64,000 bases of DNA from Aliishimia ponticola (GTDB lineage Bacteria > Pseudomonadota > Alphaproteobacteria > Rhodobacterales > Rhodobacteraceae): assembly GCF_004803475.1 (NCBI RefSeq), contig NZ_SRKY01000001.1, positions 186,001-250,000 on the forward strand. Direction: 5' to 3'. A program made the translations under genes and the position numbers. Below are positions 35,749 through 45,525 of the stretch, piece after piece. The notes beneath the pieces are model-generated. The model was not told the DNA's origin and ran no database searches. It saw only the letters and a list, made by a program, of their open reading frames with translations. Each line of letters starts with the position of its first letter. Positions within the stretch are counted from its first letter, which is position 1.

Positions 35749-36096
35749 ATGGCAAGGAGTGGGGATGGCAGATCCTGTACTGGTCACGACAGCCTGTATC
35801 GCGGCATGGCCGAGAACCCGCAGGCGCTTGTCGTCCATGACGGTGAAAAGACGTACAGCCTTGGCGCAGCGTTGGCGATGATTGACCGCTGCACCAAGGC
35901 GGGCGAGGCAAGATCTGTCGCGCTTTTAGGCAATGCCGCCGATCTTTTCCCGGAAATTCATCGTCAGGGTCTGCGCCCGGACATCGTGACCGATCAGGCG
36001 AGAAAGGATCTGTTGCCGGACAATGCCGATCTGCACAACTGGCGGGACATGGCGCGCGATCACGGGCGGCGGCGTCCGGGCACTCTGCGAAATTGA
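35749..36096 (+). pseudogene. hutU: Multiply deleted hutU (urocanate hydratase) remnant
   Basis: This 115-codon open frame is a mosaic of urocanase pieces. AENPQALVV (21-29) matches the N-terminal region. [20 protein letters not shown] to [10 protein letters not shown] (41-83) matches the middle. [18 protein letters not shown] (86-103) matches a later segment. The intervening parts, including the NAD-binding core, are gone; intact HutU is about 555 aa. A well-placed AAGGAG/ATG pair (35754/35765) lies in another frame, suggesting an added frameshift near the start. It is divergent from the hutF relic. Confidence 0.65.
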
Positions 36097-36135
36097 ACGC
36101 GATAACAACAACCTGAACCGACAAGGAGATACCTC

Positions 36136-37221
36136 ATGGACAGACGAAATTTCATCAAGGCCGGCGCGCTGGGTGCGGCAAGCGCCTCGCTGGCGGCGCC
36201 CGCCATTGCGCAGGATATCCGCGAATGGAAACTGGTCACGGCATGGCCCAAGAACCTGCCCGGGCCGGGCGTCGCCGCGCAAATGCTGGCCGACCGGATC
36301 ACCACGCTGTCGGGTGGCCGGATCGAGGTAAAGCTGTATGCAGCGGGCGAATTGGTGCCCGGACGTGGTGTGTTCGACGCGGTAAGCGAGGGCACGGCGG
36401 AGCTGTATCACGCGGTTCCGGCCTATTGGGGGTCGAAATCCAAGGGCATCCTGCTGTTCGGCTCACAGCCCTTCGGCCTGCGCGCGGATGAGCAATTCGG
36501 CTGGCTTTATCACGGGGGCGGTCAGGCGCTTTATGACGAAATGTATGGCCGCTTTGGCATCAAGCCGTTCCTGTGCGGCAATTCCGGCCCGCAATGGGGC
36601 GGCTGGTTCCGCGATGAAATCAACTCGGCCGAGGATCTCAAGGGGCTGAAATTCCGCACCACGGGTCTGGCCTCCGAGATGTGCGCCAAGCTGGGCATGG
36701 CCGCCGAAGCGATGAGCGGCCCCGCCATGTTCCAAGCGCTGCAAACCGGGGCGCTGGACGCGGGCGAGTTCATCGGCCCCTGGACCGACAGCGCGCTGGG
36801 CTATCAACAGGTTGCCAAGAACTATTACTGGCCGGGCGTGGGCGAGCCGTCCTCTGCCGAGGAATGCGGCGTCAATGCCGAGGTGTTCGGCGCGCTGCCC
36901 GACGATCTGAAACAGGCGGTCGCGCTGGCCTGCGAAAGCCTCTACAACCCGGTCTGGACCGAATACACGACGAAACACGCGGCTGCGCTTAAAAAGCTGG
37001 TCGAAGAAGACGGCGTGCAGGTCAAGATGTTCCCGCAAGAGGTCATCGACGCCATGGGGACGGCGGCCGCCGAAGTGATCGCCGATCTGCGCGAGGACGA
37101 CGATGCGCTGGTCAAACAGATCACCGAAAGCTTTGTCGCCTATCGCGACAGTGTCGGCGGGTATATGACTTTTGCCGATAATGGTCAGATGAATGCCCGT
37201 GCCCATGTGATGGGGTACTAA
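36136..37221 (+). CDS. TRAP transporter substrate-binding protein (DctP/TakP-like)
   Basis: This 361-aa periplasmic receptor starts MDRRNFIKAGALGAASASLAAPAIAQ, a twin-arginine-like signal ending in AxA. The rest is a DctP fold with the conserved FRTTGLASEM/AGEFIGPWTD blocks; the Arg in KFRTTG usually binds a carboxylate. A 2-oxoacid, lactate or similar acid is the likely ligand class, but the substrate is unknown. ACAAGGAG precedes the ATG. It is followed by the DctQ and DctM genes. Confidence 0.88.
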   Translation: MDRRNFIKAGALGAASASLAAPAIAQDIREWKLVTAWPKNLPGPGVAAQMLADRITTLSGGRIEVKLYAAGELVPGRGVFDAVSEGTAELYHAVPAYWGSKSKGILLFGSQPFGLRADEQFGWLYHGGGQALYDEMYGRFGIKPFLCGNSGPQWGGWFRDEINSAEDLKGLKFRTTGLASEMCAKLGMAAEAMSGPAMFQALQTGALDAGEFIGPWTDSALGYQQVAKNYYWPGVGEPSSAEECGVNAEVFGALPDDLKQAVALACESLYNPVWTEYTTKHAAALKKLVEEDGVQVKMFPQEVIDAMGTAAAEVIADLREDDDALVKQITESFVAYRDSVGGYMTFADNGQMNARAHVMGY

Positions 37222-37290
37222 GGCCGCAAAGACCGAATGCGCGGCGGATCAGCGCCGCGCATTTTCACGACCGGAACGGGGGAGGCGCGC

Positions 37291-37788
37291 ATGTTGCGGG
37301 TGGCCGATTTCATTGACGCGCTCAATCGTGGGCTGGCGCTTGTGCTGCGCTGGTTCGCGATTGCCATGGTGCTGATCCAGTTTGGCATCGTGATCGGGCG
37401 CTACGTCTTTGGCGTCAATTCGATCTGGGTGCAGGAAAGCGTGCTGTATCTGCATGGCGCGCTGTTCATGCTGGCGGGCGGCTATACGCTGCTGGTCGAC
37501 CGGCATGTGCGCGTCGATATCTTCTATGCCAAGGTTTCCGGCGCCGCGCGCCGCCGCATCGACATCGCCGGTCACGTGTTGCTGCTTTTGCCCGCGATGG
37601 CCGCGCTGGGCTGGTGGTCATGGCCGTCGGTGCGCAATGCGTGGAAAATCCTGGAGGGGCCGATCTCTGTCGGGGGGATCGAAGCCGTGTTCCTGCTGAA
37701 ATCGCTGATCCCGGCCTTTTGCCTTCTGATCGCGTTGCAATCCATTGCCATCCTGTTGCGGCTGCTGGCCGGAAAGACCCGTGCATGA
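37291..37788 (+). CDS. TRAP transporter small permease (DctQ)
   Basis: The 165-aa protein has four hydrophobic helices, typical of the small TRAP membrane subunit (RYVFGVNSIWVQES is the conserved region after TM1). I chose ATG 37291, 6 nt after GGGGGAGG; the frame extends 18 codons upstream without support. It overlaps the large permease by 4 nt. Confidence 0.88.
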   Translation: MLRVADFIDALNRGLALVLRWFAIAMVLIQFGIVIGRYVFGVNSIWVQESVLYLHGALFMLAGGYTLLVDRHVRVDIFYAKVSGAARRRIDIAGHVLLLLPAMAALGWWSWPSVRNAWKILEGPISVGGIEAVFLLKSLIPAFCLLIALQSIAILLRLLAGKTRA

Positions 37789-39335
37789 CCGAATATCTTG
37801 ACCTTCTGATGTTCGCGGCGCTGGTCGTGGCGATCCTGTCCGGCTTCCCGGTGGCGTTCAGCATTGCGGGTGTCGCGGTTCTTTTCGCCTATTTCGGCTG
37901 GATGGTGGGGGTGATGGATATCTCCCTTCTGGGCGCGTTTGGCCAGCGCGTATTCGGGCTGATTTCCAACCAGGTTCTGATCGCCATTCCGCTTTTCGTG
38001 CTGATGGGCGCCTTGCTGGAGAAAAGCCGCATCGCTGAGGAACTGCTGGACACGATGGGCCGGGCCTTTGGCCAGTTACGCGGCGGGCTGGGCATTTCGG
38101 TGATCCTTGTGGGCGCGCTTCTGGCGGCCTCCACCGGGATTGTGGGGGCGACGGTTGTGGCCATGGGCATGATCGCGCTGCCGACCATGCTGCGCGCGGG
38201 CTATGATCCGCGCGTCTCTGCCGGGATCGTCTGTACCGCCGGAACGCTGGGCCAGATTATCCCGCCTTCGACATTGCTGATCATCCTCGCGGATGTGATG
38301 TCCAACGCCTATCAGCAGGCGCAATACGAACAGGGCAAATTCGCGGTCGAGGCCTTGTCCGTCGGCCAGTTCTTTGCCGCCGCCCTTGTGCCGGGGCTGG
38401 TGCTGGTGTCGCTGTATCTGGCCTATGTGCTGGTGCGCGGCGGTCTGCGCCCGCAGGACATGCCGCCAGCGGATGCCGGTATTCCCAAACCGACGCGGAC
38501 GGAAATCCTCAGCGCCATCGTGCCGCCGGTGCTGCTGATTTTCGCGGTGCTGGGGTCGATCCTTGGCGGGCTGGCGACCCCGACCGAAGCTGCGGCGGTG
38601 GGCGCAATCGGCGCGCTGCTGTTGTCAGCGGCGCGGGCAGGGCGCAACCGGACCCTGATCCTGACCGGCGCGGCTGCGCTGATCGTGCTGGCCATCGCGG
38701 CGGGCATCTTTCCCGTGCGGCTGCAACGCTCCGATCTGGGCCCCGGGTCTTATATCGCGGGCGGCGCCTATATTCTGCTGGCGGTGATCGGGCTGGCCGG
38801 CATTCTGGCGGCGCTGCGCAATGTGGTGGCCGAACGCATGATCCATGACGCCGCCACATCCACGATGACCATGACCGCGATGATCTTTGCCACGATCCTT
38901 GCCGCGGGCATGTTCAGCCTTGTCTTCATCGGGCTTGGCGGGGAAGAGCGGGTGGCCCATTGGCTTGCCAACCTGCCCGGAGGCGCAACGGGCGCGCTGC
39001 TGGTGACGATGCTGATCGTCTTCATCATGGGCTTCTTTCTGGACTTTGTCGAAATCTCCGTGATCGTGCTGCCACTGGTGACGCCGACGCTGATCCTGCT
39101 GGGGCATGACCCGATCTGGCTGGGCATCATCCTTGCGATCAACCTGCAAACGTCGTTCCTGACGCCGCCTTTCGGGTTTTCGCTGTTCTATCTGCGCGGC
39201 GCCGCCCCCGAAGAGGTGACAACCGCGCATATCTATCGCGGCGTGCTGCCCTTTATCGCGCTGCAAGCGGTGGGCGTGGCGCTGGTCTGGTTCTGGCCCG
39301 CGCTTGCCACCTGGCTTCCCAAGGCGATGTTCTAG
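37785..39335 (+). CDS. TRAP transporter large permease (DctM)
   Basis: The 516-aa membrane protein has 12 or more helices and DctM motifs: FPVAFSIAG at the start, [35 protein letters not shown], and GQIIPPST with the second repeat [15 protein letters not shown]. It is longer than a basic DctM (about 430 aa) because of an extra hydrophobic stretch at about 270-350, seen in the TakP-associated subgroup. Its stop overlaps the convergent enoyl-CoA hydratase gene by 4 nt. Confidence 0.9.
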   Translation: MTEYLDLLMFAALVVAILSGFPVAFSIAGVAVLFAYFGWMVGVMDISLLGAFGQRVFGLISNQVLIAIPLFVLMGALLEKSRIAEELLDTMGRAFGQLRGGLGISVILVGALLAASTGIVGATVVAMGMIALPTMLRAGYDPRVSAGIVCTAGTLGQIIPPSTLLIILADVMSNAYQQAQYEQGKFAVEALSVGQFFAAALVPGLVLVSLYLAYVLVRGGLRPQDMPPADAGIPKPTRTEILSAIVPPVLLIFAVLGSILGGLATPTEAAAVGAIGALLLSAARAGRNRTLILTGAAALIVLAIAAGIFPVRLQRSDLGPGSYIAGGAYILLAVIGLAGILAALRNVVAERMIHDAATSTMTMTAMIFATILAAGMFSLVFIGLGGEERVAHWLANLPGGATGALLVTMLIVFIMGFFLDFVEISVIVLPLVTPTLILLGHDPIWLGIILAINLQTSFLTPPFGFSLFYLRGAAPEEVTTAHIYRGVLPFIALQAVGVALVWFWPALATWLPKAMF

Positions 39336-40141
39336 CTTTTGGGGCGCACCCGTGCGGCGGTCTTGTTGGCAAAGGCTTCGAGCCGCTCGCGCGCGGCGGG
39401 CTGGGTGTTGACGATCCCGCCGACAAAGGCCTCTGCATAGGCGGCGTCCAGCCCGGACATGTTGTTCATGTGGCTGACGGCCGAACAGATCGCGAAGTTG
39501 GTCAGCGGCAGGTTCTGCGCGACCTTGGATGCCAGTTCCATCGCCTTGTCAAAGCTGCCGCCCGCGTCGGTGATGTACTGCGCGAGACCCAGATCGACGG
39601 CCTCTTGCCCCTGATAGACCCGGCCCGTCAGGACCATGTCGATCATGCGATACTTGCCGATCATGTCCGACACCCGGATCGTCGCGCCGCCGCCGGTGAA
39701 GATACCGCGCTGACCTTCGGGCAGGGCGAAATACGTGCCCGGATCGATCACCCGCACATGCGCCGCGCTGGCCAGTTCCAGACCGCCGCCCACAACCGCG
39801 CCCTTGAGCGCCGCGATGATCGGCACGCCGCCATATTCCATCTTGTTGAACGCCTCATGCCAGCGCAGGCAGACATGCATGAAGTCATCCGCGCTGCGAT
39901 CGGCCTTCCAATGTTCGACCAGATCCAGCCCGGCGCAGAAGTGATCCCCGGCGCCGGTCAGGACCACCGCCTTCACGCCCGCCATGCGCGCGCCGCTGAA
40001 AAAGCGGATCAACTCTTCGATCGTGGCCACATCAAGCGCGTTGCGCTTTTCGGGACGGTTCAGCGTGACAACGTAAAGTCCGTTTTCCTGCGGTGAAAGC
40101 GCGAGGGTCTCGTAGCTGTCGGGGTTCACGACATCGTTCAT
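39332..40141 (-). CDS. Enoyl-CoA hydratase/isomerase family protein (possibly DmdD-like)
   Basis: This 269-aa crotonase-fold protein has an oxyanion-hole region [10 protein letters not shown] (about 65-74) and both catalytic glutamates of hydratases, Glu122 in [10 protein letters not shown] and Glu142 in LPEGQRG, with the 20-residue spacing of crotonase. It is paired with a DmdC-type dehydrogenase, so hydration of the enoyl-CoA product (methylthioacryloyl-CoA in the DMSP demethylation route) is possible, but general fatty-acid or aromatic degradation fits as well. AAGGA lies upstream of ATG 40141. Confidence 0.8.
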   Translation of the reverse strand: MNDVVNPDSYETLALSPQENGLYVVTLNRPEKRNALDVATIEELIRFFSGARMAGVKAVVLTGAGDHFCAGLDLVEHWKADRSADDFMHVCLRWHEAFNKMEYGGVPIIAALKGAVVGGGLELASAAHVRVIDPGTYFALPEGQRGIFTGGGATIRVSDMIGKYRMIDMVLTGRVYQGQEAVDLGLAQYITDAGGSFDKAMELASKVAQNLPLTNFAICSAVSHMNNMSGLDAAYAEAFVGGIVNTQPAARERLEAFANKTAARVRPKS

Positions 40142-40165
40142 GGGGTATAGTCCTTCCAAAAGGCG

Positions 40166-41929
40166 TCAAACAGGGAATGCCGCATCCAGCACACTGGGCG
40201 CGCCATGCAGAATGCGGGCCGTTTCGGCATGGCATTCGGGCAGAATATGCTGGGCAAAGAACAGCGCGGTCGCGATCTTTTGCGCCATGAAATCGGGGTC
40301 TTGACCGGCGTCCCGGCAGGTCTGCGCCGCCAGCGCGGCCTTGGCCAGCTTCCAGCCGGCCGCAAGTGTGCCCGTCAGCGTCAGGAATGGCACCGCCCCG
40401 GCAAAGGCGCCGTCGATATTGCTGCGGCTGTTCTCAAGCAGCCATGCAAGCGCGGTTTCGAACGTGCCGCGCGCCTGCGTCAACGCAGCGCCAATGGCCT
40501 GCGCGGTGGCGTCGCCCTGCGCCAGTTCGGCCTCTGTCGCGGCGATGCGGGCCGTGAAAAGCCGCGCGGTCTCGCCGCCGTCGCGCATCACCTTGCGGCC
40601 CAGAAGGTCATTCGCCTGAATGGCGGTGGTCCCCTCGTAGATCGGCAGAATGCGCGCATCGCGGTAATGCTGCGCCGCGCCAGTTTCTTCGATAAAGCCC
40701 ATGCCGCCATGGATTTGCACGCCAAGGGAGGCGACCTCGACCGCGCGTTCCGAACAGAACCCCTTGACCAGCGGCACCATGAATTCGGCCAGTGCCGCCA
40801 TTTCGGGCGCGTCCTGATGATGGGCGATATCCAGCAGCCCCGCCGTTGCCGCCGCCATGGCGCGTCCGCCTTCCGTCAGGCTGCGCATCCGCAGCAGCAT
40901 CCGGCGCACGTCGGGGTGGTCGATGATCGCCACCGCTTCCTTGGCAGAGCCGTTGACAGGCCGGCTCTGCACCCGGTCACGGGCATAGGCCAGCGCCCGC
41001 TGGTACGCCCGGTCGGCGGTCGCAACGCCCTGAACCCCAACGGAAAACCGTGCGGCGTTCATCATGATGAACATATATTCCAGCCCGCGATTCTCCTCGC
41101 CGATCAAAAAGCCGGTGGCGTCCTTGTATTCCAGCACCGCTGTCGGGCTGGCGCGCACGCCCAGCTTGTGTTCGATGCTGACGCAGTTGACCGCGTTGCC
41201 CGCGCCGACGCTGCCATCCGCATTCACCAGCTTCTGCGGCACGATAAACAGGCTGAGCCCCTTGGGTCCGGCCGGGGCATCTGGCGTGCGGGCCAGCACC
41301 AGATGGACGATGTTCTCTGTCAGGTCATGCGCGCCATAGGTGATGAAGATCTTGGTGCCGGAGACCGCGTAGGTGCCGTCGCCCCGTGCGACCGCCTTGG
41401 TCGCGACCCGCCCCAGATCGCTGCCCGCCTGCGGTTCGGTCAGGTTCATCGTGCCGGACCAACGCCCGGAAATCAGCGGCTCCAGATAGGTGGCGCGCTG
41501 CGCGTCCGAGCCGGTCAGAAGCAAGGCTTCGATCGCGCCATCGGTCAGCAGGGGGCATAGGCCAAAGCTCATATCGGCGGCGTTCAGCATCTCTACCCCG
41601 GCGGCTCCGACCACGCGGGGCAAGCCCATGCCGCCATATTCCGCCGGATGCGCAAGCGACTGCCAGCCCATCTCGACGAACTGGGCATAGGCGTGCTGCA
41701 CTGCATCGCGCATGATGACGCGGCCATCTTCGAACTGCGCGCCCAGTTCATCGCCCGTGCGGGACAGCGGCGCGATCTGTTCCTGGCAAAAGCGGGCGAG
41801 CCCCTCCAACGCGGCACCGATATCGGACAGGTCGAAGTCGCTATAGGGCGCGATTTGCGACACCTCATCCCAGTGCGACAGATGTTCGATGCAGAACATC
41901 ACATCCTGTACGGGCGGTTGGTATGTCAT
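40166..41929 (-). CDS. Acyl-CoA dehydrogenase, DmdC-like long form
   Basis: The 587-aa FAD enzyme has the N-terminal extension YQPPVQDVMFCIEHL, the FAD/substrate block TMNLTEPQAGSDLG (about 165-178), SIEHKLGVRASPT, GGMGFIEETGAAQHYRDARI and YEGTTAIQANDLLGRK, plus a C-terminal acetyl-CoA-dehydrogenase-like extension (about 460-587). This architecture is that of 3-methylmercaptopropionyl-CoA dehydrogenase DmdC and its many paralogues for other acyl-CoAs. It lies 24 nt upstream of the hydratase and is divergent from an AraC regulator. Confidence 0.82.
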   Translation of the reverse strand: MTYQPPVQDVMFCIEHLSHWDEVSQIAPYSDFDLSDIGAALEGLARFCQEQIAPLSRTGDELGAQFEDGRVIMRDAVQHAYAQFVEMGWQSLAHPAEYGGMGLPRVVGAAGVEMLNAADMSFGLCPLLTDGAIEALLLTGSDAQRATYLEPLISGRWSGTMNLTEPQAGSDLGRVATKAVARGDGTYAVSGTKIFITYGAHDLTENIVHLVLARTPDAPAGPKGLSLFIVPQKLVNADGSVGAGNAVNCVSIEHKLGVRASPTAVLEYKDATGFLIGEENRGLEYMFIMMNAARFSVGVQGVATADRAYQRALAYARDRVQSRPVNGSAKEAVAIIDHPDVRRMLLRMRSLTEGGRAMAAATAGLLDIAHHQDAPEMAALAEFMVPLVKGFCSERAVEVASLGVQIHGGMGFIEETGAAQHYRDARILPIYEGTTAIQANDLLGRKVMRDGGETARLFTARIAATEAELAQGDATAQAIGAALTQARGTFETALAWLLENSRSNIDGAFAGAVPFLTLTGTLAAGWKLAKAALAAQTCRDAGQDPDFMAQKIATALFFAQHILPECHAETARILHGAPSVLDAAFPV

Positions 41930-42039
41930 GGGGCCTCCTCACCGATGATTATGGTATTGCGTCATGTAGCTGCCACAGGGCTTGCCGAAAAGATCATAAC
42001 TCGCCAGTCTCTTATCAGATTACGCCAAAAGGGCCCGCA

Positions 42040-43053
42040 GTGCCAAACAATGATCCAATCGCGCTGACCACGGTGTCGGCGGCTTTCATCCACGATTGGC
42101 TGGATGCGCTGCGCTCGCGCTGTGCGCCGCCTGTCCTGGCCTCGCTGTTGCACCGGTCTGGGCTGCAAGCGGGGCCGATGATGCCGTCCCAGCGGGTGAC
42201 GCTGACCGAAATCGTGCGGCTGTATCAACTGGCGGCGATTGAAACCGGAGATGAGATGATGGGCCTGTACAGTCGCCCGATCCGCCCACGGGCCTTGCAG
42301 CATCTGGTGACAGTCCAGCGCGAGGCGCGCAGCCTGACCGCGGCGCTGTATCGCTATACGACCTTCTGGAACCTGCTGCTGGACGATTTCCAACTGGCCC
42401 TGCACAGCACCGAAGACATCTATGAGCTGTCGCTGACCCCCTACACGCCCGGCACGCCGCCGCAACGCTTTGGGCATATGCTGCTGCTCAAGCTGGCGCA
42501 TGGGCTGCTGTCCTGGCTGGGCGGGGCGGAGATGCCGGTTCAAGAGGTCCGCTTTGCCTTTGCGCGGCCCGATTTCGCCGCCGATTACGCGGTTGTCTTT
42601 CCCTGTCCGGTGCGGTTCGGCGCGCCGCGCACCAGTATTCTGTTCGACGCGCGCCAATTCCCGCGCCCGCTGGCGCGCAGCCGGGACGAGGCGACCGCCT
42701 TTGTGGAGAACGCGCCGCTTGACTGGATTTTCACCGGCTCGCGCGCGCACACATATAGTTTGCAGGTCCGCGCGTTTCTCTACGGCGCGCAATGGCAGAC
42801 GTGCCAGCTTCCCGAAGCGGCGGCCTCGCTGAAAATGGCCCCGCGCACGCTGAACCGGCGCCTGAAGGAAGAGGGCGCCTCGTTTCAGGACATCAAGGAC
42901 GCCCTGCGCCGCGACATCGCCATCCGCGCGCTGCAACATGGCAAGGACAGCATCGAACAGATCGCCTTCGATACCGGCTTTTCCGCCCCCGCTAATTTTC
43001 ACCGGGCGTTCCGTAAGTGGACAAACAGAACGCCCGGGTCTTATCGGGAGTAA
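42040..43053 (+). CDS. AraC-family transcriptional regulator (Arabinose_bd/OruR-type)
   Basis: The 337-aa regulator has an N-terminal Arabinose_bd-type sensor domain (about residues 15-200) and a C-terminal HTH_18 domain (about 230-335; AASLKMAPRTLNRRLKEEG and IAFDTGFSAPANFHRAFRKW). I propose GTG 42040; an in-frame ATG at 41923 would overlap the acyl-CoA dehydrogenase start and leave no promoter. It probably controls the divergent acyl-CoA dehydrogenase/hydratase pair through the 110-nt gap. Confidence 0.82.
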   Translation: MPNNDPIALTTVSAAFIHDWLDALRSRCAPPVLASLLHRSGLQAGPMMPSQRVTLTEIVRLYQLAAIETGDEMMGLYSRPIRPRALQHLVTVQREARSLTAALYRYTTFWNLLLDDFQLALHSTEDIYELSLTPYTPGTPPQRFGHMLLLKLAHGLLSWLGGAEMPVQEVRFAFARPDFAADYAVVFPCPVRFGAPRTSILFDARQFPRPLARSRDEATAFVENAPLDWIFTGSRAHTYSLQVRAFLYGAQWQTCQLPEAAASLKMAPRTLNRRLKEEGASFQDIKDALRRDIAIRALQHGKDSIEQIAFDTGFSAPANFHRAFRKWTNRTPGSYRE

Positions 43054-43068
43054 GGCGGGAACCGGCGA

Positions 43069-44574
43069 TCAGACCGTTTCGGGCAGCAGCGCATCGGGCA
43101 CGTTCTGATAGCAGACCGGGCGCAGGAAGCGGCGGATCGCCAATGTCCCGACAGAGGTCGCGCCGAAATTGGTCGAAGCCGGGTAGGGGCCGCCATGCAC
43201 CATCGCATCCGCGACCTCGACCCCGGTGGGAAAGCCGTTGACCAGCACGCGCCCGGCCTTGCGTTCGATCAGTGGCATCAGCGTCTTGGCCTGCGCCGTG
43301 TCGGCATCGTCCATGTGGATGGTGCAGGTCAATTGCCCTTGGATCGACGTGGCGATCTTGGTCATCTCTTCGGGGGTCTGTGCCTCGACCACGATGCCGA
43401 GCGGGCCAAAGACTTCTTCTTGCAGGTCGTGATCGGCCAGCCAGTCCTGCGCCGAAACGCGGAACAGGTTTGGCGTTGCGCTGCGTCCGCTACAGGCAGA
43501 ACTCAGCACCTCGGCGGCGCTGGGGCTGCCCGCGACCCGCGCCACCCCATCCCGGTACGCCCCGGCAATGCCATCGGTCAGCATGGTCTGGGCGGCAGCG
43601 TCTTGCAGCGCGGATGTGGCGGCGTCGATGAACGCCTCTGCGCCGGGCAGCACGATCGCGATGCCGGGATTGGTGCAGAACTGGCCCGCGCCCATGGTCA
43701 GCGATCCCGCCCAGCCGGTGCCAATCTCCGCCCCGCGCGCCTTCATCGCATTGGGCAGCAGGAACATCGGATTGATCGAACCCAGCTCGCCGAAGAAGGG
43801 GATCGGGTCCGGCCGCGCGGCGCATAGATCGAAGAGCGCGCGCCCGCCGCGCAGCGACCCGGTGAAGCCGACCGCGCAGATCAGAGGATGCTGCACCAGC
43901 GCAGCGCCCACCGCCTGGCCGCCATCATGGACCATGGAAAACACGCCCTTGGGCGTACCCGTCTTTTCAATGGCGGCAAGGATCGCCTCGCATATGATCT
44001 CTGTCGTGCCGGGATGGGCCGGATGCCCCTTCACCACGACCGGGCAGCCCGCCGCCAGCGCCGCCGCCGTGTCGCCCCCGGCGGTCGAAAAGGCCAGCGG
44101 GAAGTTCGATGCGCCAAAGACGGCCACGGGGCCAATTGGGCGTTGGATCATCTTCAGGTCGGGCCGGGGCAGCGGTGCCCGGTCCGGCAGCGCCACGTCG
44201 TGACGGCGGTCAAGGTAATCTCCCTTTAGGATGTGATCGGCAAAGAGCCGCAATTGACCGGTGGTGCGCCCACGTTCGCCTTGAAGCCGTGCGTCCGGCA
44301 GGCCGGTTTCCTGCGTGCCGATTTCGGTGATGGCCGCGCCGCGCGCTTCGATTTCGTCCGCGATGGCGTTCAGGAACTGTGCGCGGGCCTCGCGGCTGGT
44401 CTGGCCATAGACCGCAAAGGCATCCTCGGCGGCGGTGCAGGCGCGATCTACCAGATCGGCACTCCCAAGGCTGAAGCTATGGGCCGGGCCGTGGGCCGGA
44501 TCGGATTGGAAGGTCTTGTCGCTTTGCGTCCAAGTCCCGGCGATCAGGTGTTTTCCGTGGGGGGTAAAGCTCAT
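43069..44574 (-). CDS. 2,5-dioxovalerate (alpha-ketoglutarate semialdehyde) dehydrogenase
   Basis: This 501-aa aldehyde dehydrogenase belongs to the KGSADH subgroup. FGASNFPLAFSTAGGDTAAALAAG (about 152-175) is the nucleotide-site region, FFGELGSINP carries the general-base Glu, and GAGQFCTNPG (about 297-306) carries the catalytic Cys. It oxidises 2,5-dioxopentanoate to 2-oxoglutarate, the last step of non-phosphorylative pentonate and hexarate pathways. It is the last gene of the minus-strand operon with the two dehydratases. Confidence 0.85.
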   Translation of the reverse strand: MSFTPHGKHLIAGTWTQSDKTFQSDPAHGPAHSFSLGSADLVDRACTAAEDAFAVYGQTSREARAQFLNAIADEIEARGAAITEIGTQETGLPDARLQGERGRTTGQLRLFADHILKGDYLDRRHDVALPDRAPLPRPDLKMIQRPIGPVAVFGASNFPLAFSTAGGDTAAALAAGCPVVVKGHPAHPGTTEIICEAILAAIEKTGTPKGVFSMVHDGGQAVGAALVQHPLICAVGFTGSLRGGRALFDLCAARPDPIPFFGELGSINPMFLLPNAMKARGAEIGTGWAGSLTMGAGQFCTNPGIAIVLPGAEAFIDAATSALQDAAAQTMLTDGIAGAYRDGVARVAGSPSAAEVLSSACSGRSATPNLFRVSAQDWLADHDLQEEVFGPLGIVVEAQTPEEMTKIATSIQGQLTCTIHMDDADTAQAKTLMPLIERKAGRVLVNGFPTGVEVADAMVHGGPYPASTNFGATSVGTLAIRRFLRPVCYQNVPDALLPETV

Positions 44575-44655
44575 CTTTTTGGGGTCCGTATCTTGATTTC
44601 AGGAGGGCAGGCGGCGCGTGTCAGCGTCCTGTCCGGGGGAGAGGGGTGTTCAAGT

Positions 44656-45525
44656 TCAAGGTCTTGCCGGGTCCAGCATCGTGCTGACGAAATCCGGCCC
44701 ACGCCCTGCCGCGACCAGCGCGTCAAGGCGATCCGCCAACGCGGCGGCGATGGGGGCGCGGGCCGGGGCCAGATCGGCGATCAGGTCGCGCCCATAGCGC
44801 AGGTCTTTGGCGGCGTTTTCGATGGTGAATTGCGCGCCGTCGTATTTGCCTTGCAACGCAGGCGTGACAGCCTTTTCCAGCGTGCCGGACCGCGCCGCGC
44901 CCGATTGCATCACCTCATGCAGGGCATCGGCATCGACGCCCAGCTTGCCTGCGCAGTGAAACGCATCGGCGAGCAGCAGCAGGGTTCCTTGCGTGACCAT
45001 ATTGTTCAGCAGCTTGGCGGCATAGCCCCGTCCGGGATCACCACATCGGCGCACTATCTTGGCATAGGCCCCGATCAGGGGACGAAGCGCGGGGAAATCG
45101 TCTGCCTTGCAGCCGACAAGCGCGGCGAGTGTGCCGTCCTGCGCCTGCGGTGGCCCGCCGGTCACGGGCGCATCGACAAAGAGCGCGCCGCGTTTGGCCA
45201 GCCGTGGGCCAAGCGTCTCTGCCACGTCCGGCGTTGCGGTGCTGGTGTCGATCCAGATTTGGCCTGCGCGCAAATGCGGGATGATTTCGTCCGCGATGGC
45301 AAGCACGGTCTCGGCCTTTGGCAGGCAGGTCAGCAGCACATCGGCATCGCCAGCCAGCGCCGCGAGGCTTGGCGCCTCTGTCGCACCGGCGGCGAAAAGC
45401 GGCGCCAGATGGTCGCGCCGTTTATGCACGCTCAGCGCAAGCGGATAGCCCGCCGCCAGCAGGCACCGCCCCATGCCAGAGCCCATCATCCCCGCACCGA
45501 TCAGGCCCAAAGCGGGAAGGGTCAT
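44656..45525 (-). CDS. Beta-hydroxyacid dehydrogenase (HIBADH/GarR/LtnD-like)
   Basis: The 289-aa NAD(P)-dependent enzyme has GLIGAGMMGSGMG (about 7-19), the substrate motif DAPVTGGPPQAQDGTL (about 118-133) and the catalytic Lys in AAKLLNN (about 168-174). Family members oxidise 3-hydroxyisobutyrate, tartronate semialdehyde or L-threonate. Next to pdxA2 a threonate/erythronate-type substrate is plausible, but no DUF1537 kinase is present here. It overlaps pdxA2 by 4 nt. Confidence 0.82.
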   Translation of the reverse strand: MTLPALGLIGAGMMGSGMGRCLLAAGYPLALSVHKRRDHLAPLFAAGATEAPSLAALAGDADVLLTCLPKAETVLAIADEIIPHLRAGQIWIDTSTATPDVAETLGPRLAKRGALFVDAPVTGGPPQAQDGTLAALVGCKADDFPALRPLIGAYAKIVRRCGDPGRGYAAKLLNNMVTQGTLLLLADAFHCAGKLGVDADALHEVMQSGAARSGTLEKAVTPALQGKYDGAQFTIENAAKDLRYGRDLIADLAPARAPIAAALADRLDALVAAGRGPDFVSTMLDPARP

